Origin: a virus
Strand: one strand, 5' to 3'
IMG/VR virus record: IMGVR_UViG_3300035015_000002
Coordinates: 1-37,807 of that record
DNA length: 37,807 nucleotides
In this document: piece by piece, positions 6,437-12,939 of the stretch
Position numbering within the stretch: the first letter of the stretch is position 1
How the letters are laid out: the number at the start of each line of letters is the position of its first letter
Program-made: the position numbers and the translations under genes
Notes under the pieces: generated by a model
Told to the model about the DNA's origin: nothing
What the model saw: the letters and a program-made list of their open reading frames with translations, nothing else
Databases searched by the model: none

Positions 6437-7335
6437 ACGTGATCGATCAGAAGATTGGCGAGCGCTTTGCCGCCTATAACGCGGACACAGTTGAGTTTTC
6501 CGCGACCATGCCGAGCGAGAGCATCGGGCTGTCCGTCTACTCCCCTCCGTTCTCTCAGCTTTACGTTTACAGCGAGAGCGACCGCGATATGGGCAACGTC
6601 GCGGATCATGACGAGTTTGCCGAGCGCTATCGGTTCCTTGTCCGAGAGCTACTGCGCGTCACCAAGCCGGGTCGCATCAGCGCGGTCCATTGCTCCGATC
6701 TGCCGACATCAAAGCAACGGGATGGCGTTATCGGCCTGTTCGATCTTCCCGCACTGATCCGTCAGGTCCACGAGGATGAGGGGTGGATCTATCACTCCCG
6801 CGTCACGATCTGGAAATGCCCGGTCGTGGAGATGACGCGGACCAAAGCCCACGGGCTGCTCTACAAGACGCTCCGCACGGATGGCTCCCGCGTCCGTGTC
6901 GGAATGCCCGACTATCTCATGGTTTTCCGTAAGAAGAGCGACGGCAAGACGCCGGAGCCGGTAACACACGACCCAGGCGTTTACCCGGTCTCATGGTGGC
7001 AGGAAGCCGCATCCCCGGTGTGGAGTACGATTGACCAGACGGACGTTCTCAACGTCGCCGTTGCCAGAGACGAAAAGGACGAGCGCCATCTTTGCCCGCT
7101 GCAACTCGATGTGATCGAGCGGTGCGTGCATCTGTGGAGCAATCCGAACGATGTCGTTTTCTCACCGTTCATGGGGATCGGTTCGGAGGGATACATTTCC
7201 CTTAAGCATGGACGGCGGTTCATCGGGACTGAGTTAAAGCCAGCCTATTTCCGGCAGGCGGTGCGCAATCTTAACTTGGCAGAGAGCGAGGGCGTTTCGG
7301 GTGATCTGGTGTCGCGGATGGTGGCGGCAGAATGA
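6433..7335 (+). CDS. DNA N6/N4 methyltransferase
   Basis: A 300-residue methyltransferase of the N6_N4_Mtase type. The catalytic motif IV is SPPF at residues 37-40, near the N-terminus, and the SAM-binding motif I is FSPFMGIGSEG at about 243-253, near the C-terminus. This is the beta-class order, with the target-recognition region between. ERHLCPLQLDVIERC (about 217-231) just before motif I is also typical. SPPF usually indicates adenine-N6 or cytosine-N4 methylation; the base cannot be decided here. ATG 6433 overlaps the helicase stop, so the upstream in-frame GTG (6421) is not needed. No endonuclease partner is present. Confidence 0.87.
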   Translation: MNVIDQKIGERFAAYNADTVEFSATMPSESIGLSVYSPPFSQLYVYSESDRDMGNVADHDEFAERYRFLVRELLRVTKPGRISAVHCSDLPTSKQRDGVIGLFDLPALIRQVHEDEGWIYHSRVTIWKCPVVEMTRTKAHGLLYKTLRTDGSRVRVGMPDYLMVFRKKSDGKTPEPVTHDPGVYPVSWWQEAASPVWSTIDQTDVLNVAVARDEKDERHLCPLQLDVIERCVHLWSNPNDVVFSPFMGIGSEGYISLKHGRRFIGTELKPAYFRQAVRNLNLAESEGVSGDLVSRMVAAE

Positions 7336-7733
7336 CCCTCGTTCGCGCGCCCATCGGCAGCCTCCTCAAGTCCGTCGACAAGGCCCGCAAGCCCGTCAAG
7401 GCTCGGGCCAAGGATGACGACCATCTGGCCTTCCTCCGCACGCTCCCTTGCGTCGTCACCGGCTCCAGCCCGGTAGAGGCCGCGCACATCCGGTATGGCT
7501 CGAAAATATGGGGCAAGCCGATCAGCGGCATCGGCACGAAGCCAGACGATCGGTGGTGCCTCCCCCTCAGCCCGGACAAGCACCGTGAGCAGCACAGCGG
7601 CTCTGAGGCGGCGTTCTGGAAAGCCCACGGCATTGAGCCGCTCGTGACCGCCGCCCGCCTTTACGAGGCTTCTGGCGACCACGCAACCGCATTGAAAATC
7701 ATCCGTGACGCACAAGCAGCGAGGACGAAATGA
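7332..7733 (+). CDS. DUF968/Ref-like HNH nuclease
   Basis: A 133-residue protein with the metal-binding layout of DUF968/Ref nucleases: LRTLPCVVTGSSPVEAAHIR (about 34-53), GIGTKPDDRWCLPLSPDKH, then REQHSGSEAAFW. Histidines in AAHIR, DKH and EQH are the expected HNH-type ligands and catalytic base. Phage P1 Ref is a RecA-dependent nuclease that cuts displacement loops. Here it follows the methyltransferase by ATGA and lies in the recombination block, consistent with such a role. Confidence 0.8.
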   Translation: MTLVRAPIGSLLKSVDKARKPVKARAKDDDHLAFLRTLPCVVTGSSPVEAAHIRYGSKIWGKPISGIGTKPDDRWCLPLSPDKHREQHSGSEAAFWKAHGIEPLVTAARLYEASGDHATALKIIRDAQAARTK

Positions 7734-8458
7734 ACGCCGGTGAACGAATTTTGCAGATGCTTCAAAACGGTGTCTCGAATGCAGACATCATGCGCAAGTT
7801 ACACGTCGGGAAGGACCGCATTCAGCACGTCAGGCGTGATCATGGCCTCGTCGGTATGCAGGCCAAGAAGCTCGCCTGCGGGAACACTGCCCCGGAAGCT
7901 GGCCCCTATCTCCCCGATATTGATGTCACCATAGAGGGCGACCCGCTTGGTGATGCCTTGGCCGCTGCCGGGTATCAACGGGCTGTCGCTGGTCCGTGGT
8001 CGGCATTGCCCGTCCGTCAGAAGCTCCTTCAGTCCAAGCGGAAAGATGCGTCTCACGACCCGATGCACTATCCAAAGCCGATAGGCCCAGCAAATCTGCG
8101 GATTGATCTGAGGTTGGTTTGTGATGGCCAGGTTATCCTAAACCGCACTCGCGGCCCGCGTACCATCATGATTGCGGTTGCCGAAGAACACGGCTTGACC
8201 GTTGAGGACATGCTTTCTTCGGCACGAATGGCCGGGCATGTCAAGGCGCGGGCGGTCTGCGCTCACCGTCTCCACAAGAGCGGGAAGTCGCTGCCACAGG
8301 TCGGGGAATTGATGGGTGGCAGAGACCACACCACAATCATGTATTTGATCCATACATACGATGAAAACGGAGTGCATTGCGGCTCTTATCGGCGTTCAGC
8401 GCCATCTGGCCAATCCCCCTCAAGGAACTCGGCAGGGTCGGGAGCGGTTCCATCATGA
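7730..8458 (+). CDS. Protein with DnaA domain IV (DnaA-box-binding-like)
   Basis: A 242-residue protein. The N-terminus (ERILQMLQNGVSNADIMRKL, 5-24) is a probable helix-turn-helix. Residues about 145-210 match the DNA-binding domain IV of DnaA: IAVAEEHGLTVEDMLSSAR, then VKARAVCAHRL, and the signature GGRDHTTI at 196-203. The ATPase domain III of real DnaA is absent. Expected role: recognition of DnaA-box-like sites, either to bring replication factors to the phage origin or to compete with host DnaA. The last 30 residues are low complexity. ATGA links with both neighbours. Confidence 0.82.
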   Translation: MNAGERILQMLQNGVSNADIMRKLHVGKDRIQHVRRDHGLVGMQAKKLACGNTAPEAGPYLPDIDVTIEGDPLGDALAAAGYQRAVAGPWSALPVRQKLLQSKRKDASHDPMHYPKPIGPANLRIDLRLVCDGQVILNRTRGPRTIMIAVAEEHGLTVEDMLSSARMAGHVKARAVCAHRLHKSGKSLPQVGELMGGRDHTTIMYLIHTYDENGVHCGSYRRSAPSGQSPSRNSAGSGAVPS

Positions 8459-8763
8459 GCCGCTTTTCCCGCGACAAGGGCAACCGATACGAAAACGAGA
8501 TCGTCAACGCCCTGCAAGACATGGGCCTTGACGCCGAGCGCGTACCCCTCTCAGGGGCAGCAGGGGGCTCGTACACGGGCGATCTAACTTGCCCGGTGCT
8601 TGGAGAGGACAAGAAGCTCGAAGCCAAGCGTAGGGCCTCCGGGTTCAAGACGCTCTACGGCTGGATGGGCGACAACTACGGCATCGTGATCCGCGACGAC
8701 CGTTGCCCGTCTCTTGTCGTGATCCGCCTGGAGGATTTCGCGAAGCTGGCGAGGGGTACATGA
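8455..8763 (+). CDS. PDDEXK-type resolvase-like nuclease
   Basis: A 102-residue protein starting at ATG 8455 (GGGAG upstream, ATGA overlap). It has the compact order of archaeal-Hjc/PDDEXK enzymes: KGNRYENEIVNALQDMGLDA at 8-27 with the conserved glutamate, a GGSYTGDLT segment with the first acidic residue, then EDKKLEAKRR, where E-x-K completes the active site. A role in cutting Holliday junctions or branched replication intermediates is likely. A longer frame upstream (from 8377) overlaps the DnaA-like gene and is rejected. Confidence 0.75.
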   Translation: MSRFSRDKGNRYENEIVNALQDMGLDAERVPLSGAAGGSYTGDLTCPVLGEDKKLEAKRRASGFKTLYGWMGDNYGIVIRDDRCPSLVVIRLEDFAKLARGT

Positions 8764-9452
8764 CCGAATGGTTCCGCATGTGGCACGGCGCTCCATCGGA
8801 CCCAAAGTGGCGCACCGTCGCAAAGCGAGCGAACACCCAGCCCGGCAATGTCTGGGCTGTGATGACATGCCTCATGGATAGGGCGAGCCAAGCAGAGGAG
8901 CGGGGCTGCGTTCATGGGTTTGATAACGAGGTTATCGCGGACGCTCTCGGATACGAGGTTGAAGAGGTCGAACGGATTATCTCAGTTCTGGCAGACAAGG
9001 GTGTCATTGCCAGCGGTCGGCTTGCGGCCTGGGACAAGTACCAGCCGAAGCGCGAAGACGGCTCTGCGGAGCGTGCAAAGGCATATCGGGAGCGCGTCAA
9101 GGGCGATGCGAACGCAACCGAACGCAACCGAACGCAAACGACCGCTAGAGAAGAGGAGATTAGAGAAGAGAAGAAAGAGAGGGTAGTCGCGCTATGCGCG
9201 CCGCCCGCCCCCAAGGCTACAAACAAGATGGGGAGAAATACCCGTTTAGCAGCGGGATGGGAAATTTCCGAGGGTCAGTTGGAGTATGCTCTGTCAAGTG
9301 ATTTGACGCTTGGCGAGGCCCATGACGAAAGCCTGAAGTTCAAGGACTACCACTTGAGCAAGGGCAGCATGATGACCGATTGGGATGCGGCATGGCGGAC
9401 CTGGGTTCGCAACCATCTCCGGTTTCGCTCAACCGACAAACGGAGGGCTTGA
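8760..9452 (+). CDS. Phage replication protein (DnaD/DnaT-like)
   Basis: A 230-residue protein. Residues 1-95 form a winged-helix-like initiator domain (WFRMWHGAPSDPKW, then LADKGVIASGRLAAWDKYQP), as in phage replisome organisers. Residues 100-150 are a charged low-complexity linker, and the C-terminus (KFKDYHLSKGSMMTDWDAAW then RTWVRNHL) has the DnaT-like motif. DnaT-type domains bind single-stranded DNA and help load DnaB. The linker DNA contains three iteron-like repeats and a purine tract, as in the lambda O gene. It precedes a gene in the position of a helicase loader. Confidence 0.75.
   Translation: MTEWFRMWHGAPSDPKWRTVAKRANTQPGNVWAVMTCLMDRASQAEERGCVHGFDNEVIADALGYEVEEVERIISVLADKGVIASGRLAAWDKYQPKREDGSAERAKAYRERVKGDANATERNRTQTTAREEEIREEKKERVVALCAPPAPKATNKMGRNTRLAAGWEISEGQLEYALSSDLTLGEAHDESLKFKDYHLSKGSMMTDWDAAWRTWVRNHLRFRSTDKRRA
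9111..9184. other. Candidate replication origin inside the replication gene
   Basis: Three contiguous 10-bp direct repeats AACGCAACCG, AACGCAACCG and AACGCAAACG (9111-9140) are followed at once by a 38-bp tract (9147-9184) that is purine on the plus strand apart from two T. Lambda and related phages keep iterons plus an asymmetric, easily melted tract inside the initiator gene. The same DNA codes a charged linker, so low complexity alone could explain it. Confidence 0.42.
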
Positions 9453-10231
9453 TGCTCCCCTCGATGATCCAGACGCACTTTCTCGACCGCATCTCAAACA
9501 CCCACGGCGAGCCCCCTAAGGACACCGAATGGGCGACGGACCTCAGCGTTAGGCTTGAGGGCGTCGATGCGACCGCCGAGCAACTGAACCGGGCTGCGGA
9601 TAGCCTGGTTGAGACGATCAAATCAAAGAGCTTCCCGCCTTTCTCGGTCTGCCTGAAGGCGATACGTGACGCGGTGCAAGACCGGTATGCCAAGGGAGGC
9701 CATATCGGGGCGGTGGAAGGGATCACCTCCGAAAACTACAGCCATCATGTCCAGAAGTGGCGAGGCCGCTTCGGAAACGACTATCTCGTTTTGAGCCGCA
9801 ATCAGGCTGCGGAATGGGAGACATGGCGGGAGTATTTCCGCATCAAGGCCGAGTTCGATCCGAAATTCGGTTTCGACTATGAGGCGCTTTCCAACCCTGC
9901 AAAGCAGGATTGGACGGTGCCGACGCCATGGCCGGATATGTTTGACCGCAGCGCACCGATGCCATTGACGGGCGAGGCTGTCCGCAGGGCGCGCACACCC
10001 GCTGGCACCTTCCGAACCGAAGCCATGATCGCCAAGACCAAGGCAGAGCTTGAGCGGTTCCACCGTGATGTGCCGAGCCGTCGCCGTGAGGAGCGCGTCA
10101 AAAGACAGCACATCGACGAAGGGGCGTTTGACAGGTGGGCAGAGGAAACCCGAGCCAGCCCGACGCCATCCCCGTCATCTCAGCTTGTCAGTCGCATGAA
10201 CCCGCAACAGTTCCGCGATGCAGCGGAGTGA
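9452..10231 (+). CDS. Hypothetical replication-region protein (helicase-loader position)
   Basis: A 259-residue protein beginning at ATG 9452 in a TGATG junction with the replication gene. Residues 1-75 are helical and include SKSFPPFSVCLKAIRDAV, similar in feel to phage helicase loaders or DnaB-interacting domains. The middle is rich in aromatic residues, and the C-terminus (190-259) is highly charged. No Walker motif is present, so it is not an AAA+ DnaC. Its place after the initiator corresponds to lambda P, which makes a loader role plausible, by position only. Confidence 0.65.
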   Translation: MLPSMIQTHFLDRISNTHGEPPKDTEWATDLSVRLEGVDATAEQLNRAADSLVETIKSKSFPPFSVCLKAIRDAVQDRYAKGGHIGAVEGITSENYSHHVQKWRGRFGNDYLVLSRNQAAEWETWREYFRIKAEFDPKFGFDYEALSNPAKQDWTVPTPWPDMFDRSAPMPLTGEAVRRARTPAGTFRTEAMIAKTKAELERFHRDVPSRRREERVKRQHIDEGAFDRWAEETRASPTPSPSSQLVSRMNPQQFRDAAE

Positions 10232-10238
10232 GGAACCC

Positions 10239-10478
10239 ATGAGCAAGCGTTTTGAAGTGAAATCCTGGCGCAAGAGCCACACCGGGAAAGCCTACACCGT
10301 CCGCATCGGCTCGGCATGGACCGACGACAAGGGCCTGATACGGCTGTCGTTCGATGCCCTGCCCATCGCAGACGACCAGAACCGCGTCCAGTGCTTCCTA
10401 GAGGAGCCGAGGGAGCGGGAAGAGACACCGCGTAAGAGCCCCGGTCGGGCGGATGTATCGGACGATATCCCGTTCTGA
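10239..10478 (+). CDS. Mini-protein with SSB-like C-terminal tip
   Basis: A 79-residue protein starting at ATG 10239 (GAGG upstream). Residues 1-55 look like a small beta-sheet (AYTVRIGSAWTDDKGLIRL then SFDALPI), followed by a charged linker and the C-terminus VSDDIPF. Bacterial single-stranded-DNA-binding proteins end in DDDIPF, the peptide that binds many repair and replication proteins. The globular part is far shorter than an OB-fold SSB and lacks its recognisable core. It may dock on SSB-binding host proteins; this is inference from the last five residues. Confidence 0.7.
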   Translation: MSKRFEVKSWRKSHTGKAYTVRIGSAWTDDKGLIRLSFDALPIADDQNRVQCFLEEPREREETPRKSPGRADVSDDIPF

Positions 10479-10487
10479 GGAGCCACC

Positions 10488-11087
10488 ATGGCACGACGCG
10501 GCGGCAAGAAGCGCAAGGCGGGTATCAAGCGTGAGGCGAACGGGCGGGCGTCCCGCAGGCTGGACGATGTGAAGCGGTCTCAAAAGCTGAGTGACGAGAT
10601 GTCAGAGGCAGAGGCCAAGTCTGTCGCGCTAGAGGCTCGTATGCGACACACCGGGCTGAAGCTCGAACTGCTGGACCTTCAGGACGCAGGGCGACCGAAC
10701 GCCGGGACCGTCCATGGTGTGTTGTTGCTCCGTGGCGATATCACCAAAGACCAGTACACGGCGGCAGAGTGGTACATCGGCAGGCGGTGCGAGTATTTCC
10801 GCTGCCAGCAGATACCAGACCCCGACGTGCCGCGCTTCCTTGGCAGCGGTCACGGCGACGAGGACAAATATGAAAGCTGGGTGGTCGCCACTAAAGCGAT
10901 GTGGTCGGACGTACTGGACTGCATTCAGGATGCATCGACGCAATCTAGGTCGCCGCTCAAGTCCGCGCTGGACACGCTGCTAGCCCGTCAAGTGATGGTC
11001 GAGCATCAGGTGGGAGACCTTCGGCTGGGGCTCAACGCCATCACACGGCGGTTTATCCAGACGAAAAAACTTGCGATGGCATGTTGA
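10488..11087 (+). CDS. Hypothetical last gene of the early block
   Basis: A 199-residue protein with GAGGAG before ATG 10488. The first 30 residues are strongly basic (ARRGGKKRKAGIKREANGRA), suited to nucleic-acid binding. A conserved-looking core follows (LRGDITKDQYTAAEWYIGRR), and the end is helical. It is the last gene before a 190-bp gap holding an intrinsic terminator and then the late genes, the location of Q-type antiterminators. No sequence match to a Q family is visible, so late control is only a positional suggestion. Confidence 0.65.
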   Translation: MARRGGKKRKAGIKREANGRASRRLDDVKRSQKLSDEMSEAEAKSVALEARMRHTGLKLELLDLQDAGRPNAGTVHGVLLLRGDITKDQYTAAEWYIGRRCEYFRCQQIPDPDVPRFLGSGHGDEDKYESWVVATKAMWSDVLDCIQDASTQSRSPLKSALDTLLARQVMVEHQVGDLRLGLNAITRRFIQTKKLAMAC

Positions 11088-11231
11088 CATCCTCGCGCGC
11101 GTGTGCGAGGTGTCAGTTACATCAGTATGCGGAATTGCGTCTGGCCTCGGTCGGGCGATTTCATCGACGGGCGCGCCAACGCCTCGGTAAGTGCATTGTC
11201 AGTGATTTCCTTTTGCGGGTTTTCGATACAG

Positions 11232-11267
11232 GGCCTCCCGGTTTCCGCTGGGGGGCCTTTTCGTTTT
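11232..11267 (+). terminator. Intrinsic terminator before the late genes
   Basis: An 8-bp stem (GGCCTCCC, 11232-11239, with GGGGGGCC, 11250-11257, one G-T pair), a 10-base loop and the T-rich tail TTTTCGTTTT. It ends one base before the ribosome-binding site of the first late gene, so it must be read through, or sit downstream of the early operon with the late transcript beginning after it. The rest of the gap (11088-11231) shows no gene. Confidence 0.7.
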
Positions 11268-11277
11268 GGAGGCCGCT

Positions 11278-11475
11278 ATGTCCGATCTGTATGACGACGG
11301 CCTCGAAGCTCTTGACGAGTGCTACACGGCGGATTGCGCCATGGTCTGCGTGATAACCCTCGACAGCGAGGGGACGGTCCGCGTGTCGGTGGTTGATGAT
11401 TGCGAGTTGACCGAAGACGAGGTTGCGGCAGTCGTCGCCAGTGCGGCCAGGATGATGACGGAAAAGAGCCACTAG
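11278..11475 (+). CDS. Small acidic protein preceding terminase
   Basis: A 65-residue acidic protein. ATG 11278 has a perfect GGAGG (11268-11272). Sequence pattern: MSDLYDDGLEALDECYTADC, then a short beta hairpin (TVRVSVVDDCELT) and a helix (DEVAAVVASAARMM). No family recognised. It stands directly after the terminator and two bases before the small terminase gene, so it belongs to the packaging operon. Confidence 0.62.
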   Translation: MSDLYDDGLEALDECYTADCAMVCVITLDSEGTVRVSVVDDCELTEDEVAAVVASAARMMTEKSH

Positions 11476-11477
11476 CT

Positions 11478-11747
11478 ATGGCAGAGCGCGGACGTAAGCC
11501 CGGTTTCACGATGTCTAACGAGCATCGGGTTAAAATTCAGAACAGCAACGTTCTCAATGCGCTTATTGAACACGCTGAAGGAAGGCGTGAAATGTCGTCG
11601 TCACAGGTCACAGCGGGCCTTGGGCTGCTCAAGAAAGCGCTGCCAGACCTGACCACGATCACGCATCAGGGCGACGAAGACGGCGGTCCAGTCAATCACT
11701 CTCTCAAGGTCGAATTTGTCAACGGTTCGCCTGCCGACCGCGTTTGA
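11478..11747 (+). CDS. terS: Probable terminase small subunit
   Basis: An 89-residue protein. The core (HRVKIQNSNVLNALIEHAEG then SSSQVTAGLGLLKKALPDL) matches the short small-terminase proteins seen before PBSX-type large terminases in alphaproteobacterial phages. It is helical and probably oligomerises to recognise the packaging site. ATG 11478 is used; an upstream frame from 11400 overlaps the previous gene. It overlaps the large-subunit start by 32 bp. At 89 residues it lacks the long N-terminal helix-turn-helix of larger small terminases. Confidence 0.72.
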   Translation: MAERGRKPGFTMSNEHRVKIQNSNVLNALIEHAEGRREMSSSQVTAGLGLLKKALPDLTTITHQGDEDGGPVNHSLKVEFVNGSPADRV

Positions 11748-12939
11748 GGGCCTGTTCAGGCCGCATCGCTACAAAGCATTCTACGGAGGGCGCGGGTCGG
11801 CCAAGTCTCACTCGATAGCGGCTGCGCTGGTCCTGATCGGTGCACAGGAACCCAAGCGCATCCTCTGCGCTCGTGAAATCCAGAAGTCGATTGCGGATTC
11901 GGTCAAGCGGCTGCTTGAGGACAAGATCAAGGCTTTGGGCCTGTCGGGCTTCTACTCGTCAACGCTAACGGGGATCACAGGCAAAAACGGCACAGAGTTT
12001 CTGTTCGCGGGGCTTCGGACTAACCCGGAAAGCATCAAGTCGCTCGAGGGCGTTGATATCGCATGGGTCGAGGAAGCGGCGACCGTCTCGCAATCCTCAC
12101 TCGACATTCTCATCCCGACCATTCGCAAGAGCGGATCGGAGCTTTGGTTTAGCTGGAACCCCAGGTTCAAGAACGATCCGATTGACGTGATGTTTCGCGG
12201 CGAGCACCCGCCACCTGAGGCTCTTGTCCGTCGTGTTCTATGGGATGAAAACCCATGGTTTCCCGATGTGCTGAAAGGCGAACTCGAGTGGGATCAGGCC
12301 AGAGACCCTGACAAGTATGCCCACATCTGGCTTGGCGAGTATCAGCGGAACTCGGAAGCCCGCGTGTTTCGAAACTGGCGGATTGACCGCATGGACGCAC
12401 CGCAGGACGCCAGACCCTACTTTGGCGCAGATTGGGGCTTTGCCGTCGATCCGACCGTTCTGGTTCGCGCATACCTTTGGGATCGAACGCTCTACATCGA
12501 TGCCGAGGCTCACAAGATCGGTTGCGAGATAGATCATACGCCGAAGCTGTTCGACACGATCAGCGGCTCTCGCGATTGGCCGATCAGGGCTGACAGCGCG
12601 CGGCCTGAGACGATTTCTTACATGCGTAAGCAGGGTTTCAACATTCACGGTGCCGAGAAGGGACCGAACAGCGTCAAGGACGGCGTGGAGTTCCTGAAGT
12701 CGGTGGACATCGTTGTTCATCCTCGCTGCACGCACACGATTGACGAACTGACGCTCTACTCGTGGAAAACCGACAAGCTGACTGGCGAAATCCTGCCGGT
12801 TCTCGATGACAAAAAGAACCATGTGATTGACGCGCTGCGGTACGCCCTGGAGGCGACGCGCAAGTCTGTCGCCACCGTTGATGACGACACATTCATTCCA
12901 CCGATGCCGATGCACTCGGGCGGGTGGCTAGGAGCGTAA
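11716..12939 (+). CDS. terL: Terminase large subunit (PBSX/Terminase_3 type)
   Basis: A 407-residue packaging motor. The ATPase has Walker A GGRGSAKS at residues 24-31 and Walker B VDIAWVEE at 113-120 with the catalytic glutamate. The nuclease domain has the RNase-H-like acidic triad in GADWGF (D239), RADSARPE (D293) and HVIDALRY (D372). It pumps DNA into the prohead and cuts it at headful. The start appears to be TTG 11716, inside the small-subunit gene, because the conserved N-terminus (STVRLPTAFEGLFRPHRYKA) begins right there. The next ATG is far inside the protein. Confidence 0.92.
   Translation: MSTVRLPTAFEGLFRPHRYKAFYGGRGSAKSHSIAAALVLIGAQEPKRILCAREIQKSIADSVKRLLEDKIKALGLSGFYSSTLTGITGKNGTEFLFAGLRTNPESIKSLEGVDIAWVEEAATVSQSSLDILIPTIRKSGSELWFSWNPRFKNDPIDVMFRGEHPPPEALVRRVLWDENPWFPDVLKGELEWDQARDPDKYAHIWLGEYQRNSEARVFRNWRIDRMDAPQDARPYFGADWGFAVDPTVLVRAYLWDRTLYIDAEAHKIGCEIDHTPKLFDTISGSRDWPIRADSARPETISYMRKQGFNIHGAEKGPNSVKDGVEFLKSVDIVVHPRCTHTIDELTLYSWKTDKLTGEILPVLDDKKNHVIDALRYALEATRKSVATVDDDTFIPPMPMHSGGWLGA

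Noticed and set aside
11084-11112. Perfect -35 hexamer TTGACA as late promoter
   Set aside because: No acceptable -10 box 16-18 bp downstream (GAGGTG), and the hexamer includes the stop codon of the preceding gene.
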